A stretch of 5,556 bases of DNA from Pseudomonadota bacterium. Lineage in GTDB: Bacteria > Pseudomonadota > Gammaproteobacteria > Burkholderiales > SG8-39. The notes beneath the pieces were generated by a model, which was not told where the DNA came from, did not search any database, and saw only the letters and a program-made list of their open reading frames with translations. The position numbers were made by a program, and so were the translations under genes. The stretch spans positions 1 to 5,556 of the forward strand of contig JAKAIH010000208.1 of assembly GCA_021825225.1 (NCBI GenBank), given 5' to 3'. Numbering within the stretch: position 1 is the first letter of the stretch; every line of letters starts with the position of its first letter. Shown here piece by piece: positions 1 through 4,612 of this stretch.

Positions 1-169
1 CGTGGGCAACGCCGCTCTGGCCGAACAATTGCAGCAGCACGTGAAGTCCAAGCTGGCGCCGTACAAGTACCCGCGCTGGGTGGAGTTCGCAAACGAGTTG
101 CCGAAGACGGCGACCGGCAAGATCCAGCGTTTCAAACTGCGCGCCAAGTCGCAGGGCGATGTAAAGTAG
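1..169 (+). CDS. Acyl-CoA ligase, C-terminal fragment; probably benzoate-CoA ligase (5' end outside window)
   Basis: Only the last 55 residues are present, read from base 2 to the TAG stop at 167-169; the gene begins upstream of the window. The segment is the small C-terminal domain of the ANL (acyl/aryl-CoA synthetase) superfamily. It contains the A10-type motif [10 protein letters not shown] (fragment residues 34-43), whose lysine (residue 40) is the adenylation lysine that contacts the carboxylate/AMP. The preceding stretch [12 protein letters not shown] and the ending QRFKLR match my recollection of benzoate- and hydroxybenzoate-CoA ligases (BclA/BadA/HbaA type) better than acetyl-CoA or long-chain synthetases. 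The expected reaction is aromatic acid + ATP + CoA to aryl-CoA + AMP + PPi in the cytoplasm. ANL membership is near certain. The benzoate assignment is moderate, since the substrate-binding pocket lies in the missing N-terminal part. It stands 142 bases upstream of an importer binding protein on the same strand, consistent with uptake and activation of one compound. Confidence 0.82.
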   Translation, partial: VGNAALAEQLQQHVKSKLAPYKYPRWVEFANELPKTATGKIQRFKLRAKSQGDVK

Positions 170-181
170 TCGGCATGCATA

Positions 182-215
182 AGCCCGTTGCAAAAAACAA
201 AATTCGCAGCGGGCT
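182..215 (+). other. Intercistronic hairpin after the ligase gene
   Basis: AGCCCGTTGC (182-191) can pair with GCAGCGGGCT (206-215): ten pairs including one G-U, around an A-rich 14-base loop (192-205). It begins 13 bases after the ligase stop. No T-run follows, so it is not a standard intrinsic terminator. It could mark an mRNA processing or stability site, or a weak attenuator, between the ligase and the binding-protein gene. The pairing is seen directly; the role is inferred. Confidence 0.45.
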
Positions 216-298
216 GACATAGGGGAGCACGAGGGGAGGCGCCCGAAGGTAGTCCCTGCAAGGGGCATTTCCTCGTATTCATATAAGAAGTCTTAACC

Positions 299-306
299 GA
301 GGAGGA
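299..306 (+). promoter_or_regulatory. Strong Shine-Dalgarno for the binding-protein gene
   Basis: GAGGAGGA lies five bases before the ATG at 312. It contains the full GGAGG core at near-ideal spacing. This fixes the start of the binding-protein gene and predicts efficient translation, in contrast with the poor site in front of livH. Confidence 0.8.
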
Positions 307-311
307 TCAAG

Positions 312-1502
312 ATGAGCACGAATCAAGCCTACGACCGGCGCGAGTTCCTGAAGGCCGCTGCGGCCGCCGCGGGCGTCGCCAGCCTGCCGAGCCTGGCCTT
401 TGCGCAAGGCGCAAAAATAAAGATCGGGCTGATGCTGCCCTATACCGGCACCTATGCCCAGCTGGGTGTGGCGATCACCAACGGCTTCAAGCTGGCGGTC
501 GCAGAATCGGGCGGCAAACTCAGCGGACGCGAACTGGAATATTTCACCGTCGACGACGAATCGGATCCGTCCAAGGCGACCGATAACGCCAACAAGCTCG
601 TCACCCGCGACAAGGTCGACGTGCTGATCGGCACGGTCCACTCGGGCGTGGAAATGGGCATCGTCAAGATCGCGCGCGAGACGGGCGTGCTGCACATCAA
701 TCCGAATGCGGGCGCGGATGCGGCCACGGGTGCGCTATGCGCGCCGAATATCTTCCGCACCTCGTTCACCAACTGGCAGCCCGCCTATCCCATGGGCAAG
801 GTGCTCGCCGACCGCGGCATCAAGAAGGTCGTGACCCTAACCTGGAATTACGGCGCGGGCACCGAATCCATCAACGGCTTCAAGGAAGGCTTCACCAAAG
901 CGGGCGGCAGCGTGGTCAAGGAGCTGCTGCTGCCGTTCCCGAGCGTGGAATTCCAGCCGTTGCTGACCGAGATCGCCTCGCTCAAGCCCCAAGCGGTGTT
1001 CGTGTTCTTCGCCGGCGGCGGTGCGGCCAAGTTCCTCAAGGACTGGCAGGCGGCCGGCCTGAAGGGGAAGATCGGACTGTATGGTACCGGCTTCCTCACC
1101 GACGGCATCCTCGAATCGGTGGGAGACGCTGCCGAGGGCATCGAGACCACGCTGCATTACGGCGACGGCATCGAAACGCCGAAGAACAAGACCTTCCGCC
1201 TCAATTACGCCAAGACCTACAAGCTGCAGCCCGATGTGTATGCGGTGCAGGGCTACGACGCTGGCCTGCTGCTGGCAGCGGGCCTGAATGCGGTCAAGGG
1301 CGACGTGAGCAAGAAGAAGGAAATGATCGCGGCGATGGAAAAGGTCAAGATCGACAGCCCGCGCGGTGCATGGACCATGTCCAAGGCGCACAACCCGATC
1401 CAGGACATCTATCTGCGCAAGGTGGTGGGCAAGGAGAACCGGGTGATGGGCGTGGCGCACAAGGCACTGGCCGACCCGGCGCGCGGCTGCAAGATGGGTT
1501 GA
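312..1502 (+). CDS. ABC transporter periplasmic substrate-binding protein (Liv/HAAT family), probably for an aromatic acid
   Basis: 396 residues, the usual size for a type I periplasmic binding protein of the leucine-binding (Peripla_BP_6/LivK) family. It captures the substrate in the periplasm and delivers it to the LivHM permease. The N-terminus has a twin-arginine-like signal: DRREFLK at residues 8-14, an alanine-rich hydrophobic stretch (15-31) and a probable cleavage after AFA (29-31). Mature protein starts near Q32 with the family-typical first strand IKIGLMLPYTGTYAQLG. Further hallmarks are DDESDPSKATDNANKLV (81-97, the helix following the second strand), the IGTVHSG ligand loop (106-112), NPNAGAD (130-136) and VQGYDAGLLL near 312-321. 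Cysteines 143 and 393 could form a disulfide linking the C-terminus to the core. The start ATG has a strong GGAGG site. Upstream is a probable benzoate-CoA ligase; downstream, after a terminator and palindromes, come the permease genes. Aromatic substrates are favoured from context; a branched-chain amino acid or other small amide/acid cannot be excluded. Confidence 0.93.
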   Translation: MSTNQAYDRREFLKAAAAAAGVASLPSLAFAQGAKIKIGLMLPYTGTYAQLGVAITNGFKLAVAESGGKLSGRELEYFTVDDESDPSKATDNANKLVTRDKVDVLIGTVHSGVEMGIVKIARETGVLHINPNAGADAATGALCAPNIFRTSFTNWQPAYPMGKVLADRGIKKVVTLTWNYGAGTESINGFKEGFTKAGGSVVKELLLPFPSVEFQPLLTEIASLKPQAVFVFFAGGGAAKFLKDWQAAGLKGKIGLYGTGFLTDGILESVGDAAEGIETTLHYGDGIETPKNKTFRLNYAKTYKLQPDVYAVQGYDAGLLLAAGLNAVKGDVSKKKEMIAAMEKVKIDSPRGAWTMSKAHNPIQDIYLRKVVGKENRVMGVAHKALADPARGCKMG

Positions 1503-1531
1503 ACTGCAACCGAGGCTACACGTGGAATTTG

Positions 1532-1557
1532 AGGCCGGCGCAAGCCGGCCTTTGTTT
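1532..1557 (+). terminator. Rho-independent terminator after the binding-protein gene
   Basis: AGGCCGGC (1532-1539) and GCCGGCCT (1544-1551) form a perfect 8-bp GC-rich stem closed by the tetraloop GCAA, a stable GNRA loop, and run into TTTGTTT (1551-1557). It begins 29 bases after the binding-protein stop codon. This is the textbook layout for intrinsic termination. It would end most transcripts after the binding protein, with partial read-through into livHMGF. Confidence 0.8.
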
Positions 1558-1588
1558 GCGGATACATCCAGCGGCAGAGACAGAACTT

Positions 1589-1612
1589 GCGCGGACGGCG
1601 GCCCGTCCGCGC
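1589..1612. repeat. GC-rich palindrome 1 (10-bp stem)
   Basis: GCGCGGACGG (1589-1598) is the exact inverse complement of CCGTCCGCGC (1603-1612), with the loop CGGC. There is no T-run after it, so it is not an intrinsic terminator in its own right. It shares the CGGACG/CGTCCG core with the next palindrome, which suggests a REP/BIME-like paired intergenic element. Homology to a known REP family is not established. Confidence 0.6.
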
Positions 1613-1613
1613 G

Positions 1614-1663
1614 GATCGCCGCTTGCGCACGGACGAGAAGCCGTCCGCACGCAATCGGCGATC
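1614..1663. repeat. GC-rich palindrome 2 (interrupted 50-base hairpin)
   Basis: Three nested pairings lie on one axis: GATCGCCG (1614-1621) with CGGCGATC (1656-1663), TTGCG (1623-1627) with CGCAA (1650-1654), and CGGACG (1630-1635) with CGTCCG (1642-1647). They are separated by a one-base mismatch and a two-by-two internal loop, around the loop AGAAGC. The CGGACG/CGTCCG heart and the preceding CTTGCGC recur in palindrome 1 one base upstream. Together they look like a pair of related palindromic units of the REP/BIME kind. Function unknown. Confidence 0.6.
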
Positions 1664-1704
1664 TTGTATAAAGACAAAGCCAAGCCGCTGTGGTTTCTAT
1701 CAAT

Positions 1705-1755
1705 AACCGCGTTTTCTATACGGATGTGCTTTTCATCCGTATAGAAAACGCGGTT
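1705..1755. repeat. Perfect 22-bp inverted repeat with 7-base loop
   Basis: The left arm (1705-1726, beginning AACCGCG and ending CGGATG) is the exact inverse complement of the right arm (1734-1755, beginning CATCCG and ending CGCGGTT). The loop is TGCTTTT. The central part of the arms (TTTTCTATA) is AT-rich and stands out from the surrounding composition. No T-run follows on either strand, so this is not a standard terminator. A perfect 22-bp match is well beyond chance in a spacer this size. It may be a small dispersed palindromic element, a remnant of mobile-element ends, or an mRNA-stabilising stem. No target-site duplication is evident. Confidence 0.75.
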
Positions 1756-1756
1756 G

Positions 1757-1771
1757 GCGCGCGCAGCGCGC
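1757..1771. other. Short GCGCGC hairpin
   Basis: GCGCGC (1757-1762) and GCGCGC (1766-1771) flank the three bases GCA. The hairpin starts two bases after the 22-bp inverted repeat. With alternating GC the pairing is low in information and could be chance, but in the transcript it would stack near the larger stem. Confidence 0.3.
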
Positions 1772-1811
1772 AAGGTTCTTCGTTGCATGCGACGGTACCC
1801 GGGCTGCTCTG

Positions 1812-1846
1812 TATAGTTTGACTGTTCACTACGCGCCATTCACACT
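1812..1846 (+). promoter_or_regulatory. livH: Weak candidate promoter hexamers before livH
   Basis: TTGACT (1818-1823) matches five of six bases of a sigma-70 -35 box. Seventeen bases later CACACT (1841-1846) matches only three of six of the -10 box. Use of this pair would place transcription start within about ten bases of the livH ATG, giving an almost leaderless message. Alternatively TATAGT (1812-1817) is a good -10 box but has no convincing -35 at normal spacing. The upstream terminator makes a separate livHMGF promoter attractive, but the sequence support is weak. Confidence 0.25.
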
Positions 1847-1859
1847 TCGCCAATAGGAT

Positions 1860-2756
1860 ATGGACACCAACACTTTCCTGATCCAGGTGCTGAATGGCAT
1901 CCAGTACGGCCTGCTGCTGTTCCTGGTGGCGAGCGGGCTGACGCTGATTCTGGGCATCATGGGCATCATCAACCTGGCGCACGGCAGCTTCTACATGGTC
2001 GGCGCCTATCTGGCGTTTTCGCTCGCGCAGCATTTCGGCAGCCTGTGGCTGGCGATGGCGGGCGGCGTGGTGATCGCGGTGGCGATCGGCCTGCTGCTCG
2101 AATGGCTCTTGATCAGCAAGCTTTATCACCGCGACCATTTGTACCAGGTGCTGCTTACCTACGGCCTGATCCTGATCTTCGAGGAACTGCGCAGCGTGGT
2201 TTTCGGCGACGATGTGCACGGCGTCGCGATACCGGAAATGCTGCGCGCCTCGATCCCGCTGACCGAGACCTTGAGCTACCCGGTGTACCGCCTGTGGATG
2301 TCGGCGGTATGCATCGTGCTCGCCATCGGCATGTACCTGCTGATCCAGAAGACGCGGCTGGGCATGACCATCCGCGCTGGCGCGGCGAACCGCGAAATGG
2401 TGCAGTCGCTGGGCATCAATATCAATCTGCTCTATCGCCTGGTGTTCGCGCTCGGCGTGGCGCTCGCCGCGTTCGCCGGCATGATCGCGGCGCCGGTGGC
2501 CTCGGTGTTCCCCGGCATGGGCAATCAGGTGCTGATCGTTTGTTTCGTGGTGGTGGTGATCGGCGGTATCGGCTCGGTCAAAGGCGCGATGCTGGCGGCC
2601 ATCCTCATCGGCCTGGTCGATACCTTCGGCAAGGTGCTCACGCTGCAAATCGGCGGCGTGCAGCTGCTGCCGGAGCTTTCGGGCATGATGATCTACGTGC
2701 TCATGGCGGCGGTGCTGCTGGCGCGGCCGCAGGGCCTGTTCGGCAAGGGTGGCTGA
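1860..2756 (+). CDS. livH: Branched-chain-type ABC transporter permease LivH
   Basis: 298 residues, normal length for LivH. It is an inner-membrane permease, forming with LivM the channel for the substrate released by the binding protein. The N-terminus carries the family pattern NGIQYGLLLFLVASGLTLIL (residues 12-31) followed by IINLAHGSFYMVGAY (36-50). The rest alternates hydrophobic membrane segments with short loops. The cytoplasmic coupling region is TRLGMTIRAGAANREMVQ (165-182), which contacts the ATPases, followed by LGININLLYRLVFALG. The C-terminal hallmark VIGGIGSVKGAMLAAILIG covers about 233-251. The ATG at 1860 is the first possible start, since TAG at 1854-1856 closes the frame upstream. 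Its only Shine-Dalgarno-like sequence, AGGA at 1855-1858, is one base from the ATG, far too close, so initiation may be weak or leaderless. The stop overlaps livM (TGATG). The livH name describes family; the substrate is probably an aromatic acid. Confidence 0.93.
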   Translation: MDTNTFLIQVLNGIQYGLLLFLVASGLTLILGIMGIINLAHGSFYMVGAYLAFSLAQHFGSLWLAMAGGVVIAVAIGLLLEWLLISKLYHRDHLYQVLLTYGLILIFEELRSVVFGDDVHGVAIPEMLRASIPLTETLSYPVYRLWMSAVCIVLAIGMYLLIQKTRLGMTIRAGAANREMVQSLGININLLYRLVFALGVALAAFAGMIAAPVASVFPGMGNQVLIVCFVVVVIGGIGSVKGAMLAAILIGLVDTFGKVLTLQIGGVQLLPELSGMMIYVLMAAVLLARPQGLFGKGG

Positions 2757-3751
2757 TGTCCCATTCGCGCACCACCTTCGTCCTGCTCGCCTGTCTGCTC
2801 GCGCTGGCGCTGTTGCCCCTGTTCGCCGAGAAGTATTACATCCAGCTGTTCACCAAGATGATGATCATGGCGATATTCGCCATGAGCCTGGACCTGCTGG
2901 TCGGTTTCACCGGCCTGGTGAGCCTGGGCCATGCGGCGTTCTTCGGTCTGGCCGGCTACGTGCTCGCCTACGCCGCGCCGCAGTACCAGGCGGCAGATCT
3001 GTGGTTGTCGCTGCCGCTCGCGATGGCGTGTTCGGGGCTGCTCGCGCTGGTCATCGGCGTATTCGTGCTGCGCACCTCGGGCATCTATTTCATCATGGTC
3101 ACGCTGGCGTTCGCGCAAATGCTGTTTTTCCTGTTTCACGACACCAAGATCGCCGGCGGCGCCGACGGCATCTACGTCTACGCCAAGCCGGTGGCAGCGA
3201 TCGCGGGATGGGAACCGTTCACGCTGGAGAACCACGTGCATTTCTATTTCGTGGTGCTGGCGCTGCTCGCGCTGGTGTATGCCGGGCTGCGCATGCTGCT
3301 CGCCTCGCCGTTCGGGCGCGTGATCGTCGGCATCCGCGTGAACGAACAACGCATGCGCACGCTCGGCTACCGCACTTATCGCTACAAGCTCGTGTGCTTC
3401 GTGCTGGCGGGCGCGCTCGCCGGCATGGCGGGTTATTTCGCCGCCGCCCAGTTCGGCTTCGTCAGTCCCGAGACGCTCAGCTGGCATCAGTCGGGCGGCG
3501 TGCTGATGATGGTGATCCTCGGCGGCATGGGCACGCTGAGCGGCGCAGTGCTCGGGGCATTTGGCATGATCCTGCTCGAACTCGGCTTCCAGGGCTTGCC
3601 CGTCGTCGGCGGGATGGACATCGGCAAGCACTGGCAATTGCTCATGGGCGGCTTCATCGTGTGCGCGGTGCTGCTGCTGCCGCACGGCCTGCTAAGCCTC
3701 GGGCGCTTTGCGCCGCGTTGGCGGCGCAAGCCGGTGGAGGCGGCGGAATGA
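2756..3751 (+). CDS. livM: Branched-chain-type ABC transporter permease LivM
   Basis: 331 residues, typical for the short LivM form. It is the second inner-membrane permease and partner of LivH. ATG at 2756-2758 shares one base with the livH TGA (2754-2756), and AAGGG at 2745-2749 sits at a suitable distance within livH, implying translational coupling. The same frame is open far upstream inside livH, but protein similarity begins at this Met. Visible hallmarks are a first membrane segment at about 8-23, LDLLVGFTGLVSLGHAAFFG (45-64), LRTSGIYFIMVTLAFAQM (105-122), the GGADGIY loop (134-140), a cytoplasmic coupling region SPFGRVIVGIRVNEQRMRTLGY centred on 184-205, and VILGGMGTLSGAVLGAFG (253-270). 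The C-terminus ends in a basic tail RWRRKP (321-326), probably cytoplasmic. The stop TGA (3749-3751) overlaps an ATG at 3748, the start of a possible 38-codon leader ORF before livG. Confidence 0.94.
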   Translation: MSHSRTTFVLLACLLALALLPLFAEKYYIQLFTKMMIMAIFAMSLDLLVGFTGLVSLGHAAFFGLAGYVLAYAAPQYQAADLWLSLPLAMACSGLLALVIGVFVLRTSGIYFIMVTLAFAQMLFFLFHDTKIAGGADGIYVYAKPVAAIAGWEPFTLENHVHFYFVVLALLALVYAGLRMLLASPFGRVIVGIRVNEQRMRTLGYRTYRYKLVCFVLAGALAGMAGYFAAAQFGFVSPETLSWHQSGGVLMMVILGGMGTLSGAVLGAFGMILLELGFQGLPVVGGMDIGKHWQLLMGGFIVCAVLLLPHGLLSLGRFAPRWRRKPVEAAE

Positions 3752-3864
3752 GCAGGGAGCAGGGGCCCCGTGACACGGGGATGCGACCGGCCGCGATTGC
3801 CGCCGGACGCCGACAGTGGGCGAGCTCGAATGACGACTTGGGTGCGGAGGCGGCCAATGACTGA
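3748..3864 (+). CDS. Possible 38-residue leader ORF bridging livM and livG
   Basis: An ATG at 3748-3750 overlaps the livM stop as ATGA and has GGAGG at 3736-3740, seven bases upstream, an excellent initiation site. The frame runs 38 codons to TGA at 3862-3864, just past the livG ATG at 3857, so ribosomes finishing it would terminate on the livG start. The predicted peptide begins MSREQGPRDTG, is hydrophilic, and resembles no family I recognise. It contains the CCCCGTG/CACGGGG palindrome. It could be a genuine coupling peptide, or a non-functional frame left by insertion of about 105 bases between livM and livG. Expression of a stable product is doubtful; the initiation signal itself is clear. 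Confidence 0.3.
   Translation: MSREQGPRDTGMRPAAIAAGRRQWASSNDDLGAEAAND
3766..3780 (+). other. Palindrome in the livM-livG gap
   Basis: CCCCGTG (3766-3772) and CACGGGG (3774-3780) are inverse complements around a single A. As RNA this would fold as a CCCCG/CGGGG stem with loop TGACA. No T-run follows. It lies about 75 bases before the livG ATG, so it may protect or process the message between permease and ATPase genes. Confidence 0.4.
3846..3850 (+). promoter_or_regulatory. livG: Shine-Dalgarno that decides the livG start
   Basis: GGAGG is six bases before the ATG at 3857. The frame is open upstream, with an ATG at 3830 and GTG at 3770, but neither has a site this good, and the residues they would add (rich in Arg/Pro) are not part of the LivG fold. 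The ATG at 3857 is therefore preferred. Confidence 0.75.
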
Positions 3865-4612
3865 AGCCGTGCTGCGCACCGAGCGCCTGTGCAAGCACTT
3901 CGGCGGGCTGGCCGCGGTCAACGAGGTGTCGCTGGAATTCTTCAGCGACCAGGTCCACGCGGTGATCGGCCCCAACGGCGCAGGCAAGACCACGCTCACC
4001 AGCCTGCTCTCGGGCGACCTGCGCTGCAGCTCGGGTTGCATCTATCTGGATGGCAAGGACATCGCCGGGTTGTCGGCGGATCGTATATCGCAGCGCGGCG
4101 TGGGGCGCAGCTATCAGAAGACCAACATCTTCCTGCCGTTCACGGTGTTCGAGAACTGCCGCATCGCGGCGCAGTCGCGCCTGCCAAGCTCGATGCGCTT
4201 TATCCGACCGGCGCTCGCTTACCGCGAGGTGATGCGCGAGGCCGAGCGCGCGCTGGAGCAGGTGGGCCTGGCCGGGCGGGGGCAGGAGCCGGCGGCGACG
4301 CTTTCGCACGGCGAGCAGCGCCAGCTCGAAATCGCGATGACGCTGGCGACGCGGCCGCGCGTGCTGCTGCTGGACGAACCGCTGGCGGGCATGGGCAGCG
4401 AGGATTCGGCGCGCATGGTGGAGCTGCTGCAACAGCTGAAGCCTTCGCATGCGATGCTGCTGGTCGAACACGACATGGATGCGGTGTTCGCTCTTGCCGA
4501 CCGGCTGACCGTGATGGTCGACGGGCGCGTGCTCGAATCCGGCACGCCGGAGGCGATACGCGCCAGCGCCGCCGTGCAGGAAGCCTATCTCGGCGTCGAG
4601 GAGCCGCAGTGA
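3857..4612 (+). CDS. livG: Branched-chain-type ABC transporter ATP-binding protein LivG
   Basis: 251 residues from the ATG at 3857, the usual LivG length. It is one of the two cytoplasmic ATPases that energise the LivHM permease. Motifs in order: core beta strand with LCKHFGGLAAVNEVS (11-25); Walker A GPNGAGKTT (38-46, K44 binds phosphate); Q-loop glutamine Q87 in GRSYQKTN; ABC signature LSHGEQ (149-154, with H in place of the second G of LSGGQ); Walker B VLLLDEP (169-175, catalytic E174); D-loop LAGM (176-179); switch histidine H205 in LVEHDMD. The VEHDM form and the insertion between the Q-loop and signature are LivG-like and separate it from LivF. All catalytic residues are present, so it should be active. 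It ends TGA at 4610-4612, overlapping the livF GTG start. It is separated from livM by an unusual 105-base gap. Confidence 0.94.
   Translation: MTEAVLRTERLCKHFGGLAAVNEVSLEFFSDQVHAVIGPNGAGKTTLTSLLSGDLRCSSGCIYLDGKDIAGLSADRISQRGVGRSYQKTNIFLPFTVFENCRIAAQSRLPSSMRFIRPALAYREVMREAERALEQVGLAGRGQEPAATLSHGEQRQLEIAMTLATRPRVLLLDEPLAGMGSEDSARMVELLQQLKPSHAMLLVEHDMDAVFALADRLTVMVDGRVLESGTPEAIRASAAVQEAYLGVEEPQ

Larger units (their letters stand above)
1503..1859. other. 357-base gene-free spacer rich in palindromes, between binding-protein and permease genes
   Basis: I see no credible coding region here; the open frames across it are extensions or antisense shadows of flanking genes. In order it holds: an intrinsic terminator (1532-1557), a GC-rich hairpin (1589-1612), a second, longer interrupted palindrome (1614-1663), an unstructured AT-richer stretch, a perfect 22-bp inverted repeat (1705-1755), a short GCGCGC hairpin (1757-1771) and about 85 bases leading to livH that include weak promoter-like hexamers. 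Such a long gap is unusual inside a transporter operon whose other genes overlap or lie close. Confidence 0.7.

Noticed and set aside
229..276. Larger fold in the binding-protein leader: ACGAGG (229-234) with CCTCGT (271-276) and GCCC (241-244) with GGGC (263-266), suggesting a riboswitch
   Set aside because: The pairings are short and broken by unpaired stretches, and no known riboswitch core is visible.
256..287. Sigma-70 promoter before the binding-protein gene using CTGCAA and the TATA-like bases near 280-287
   Set aside because: Spacing or matches fail for every pairing I tried; co-transcription with the ligase is simpler.
284..295. Short inverted repeat TAAGA-AG-TCTTA as an operator
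   Set aside because: A 5-bp repeat is too short to distinguish from chance, with no second copy nearby.
837..1703. 288-codon open frame on the - strand across the binding-protein gene
   Set aside because: It is antisense to a clearly conserved protein, its product is His/Arg/Gln-rich without recognisable domains, and such shadows are expected in GC-rich coding DNA.
1503..1859. CRISPR or tandem repeat array in the spacer
   Set aside because: The repeats are inverted and of different sequence; there are no regularly spaced direct repeats.
1716..2648. 310-codon - strand open frame opposite livH
   Set aside because: The product is rich in His, Gln, Asp and Arg, the usual antisense image of hydrophobic GC-rich codons; livH is the real gene.
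2045..2755. Possible N-terminal extension of livM inside livH
   Set aside because: The frame is open, but the translation there is the Arg/Gly-rich shadow of livH; the conserved permease begins at the ATG at 2756.
2693..3685. 330-codon - strand open frame opposite livM
   Set aside because: Same antisense-shadow composition; no start signal or family likeness.
3770..3856. Longer livG starting at GTG 3770 or ATG 3830
   Set aside because: The extra residues are Arg/Pro-rich and not family-like, and the best Shine-Dalgarno belongs to the ATG at 3857.
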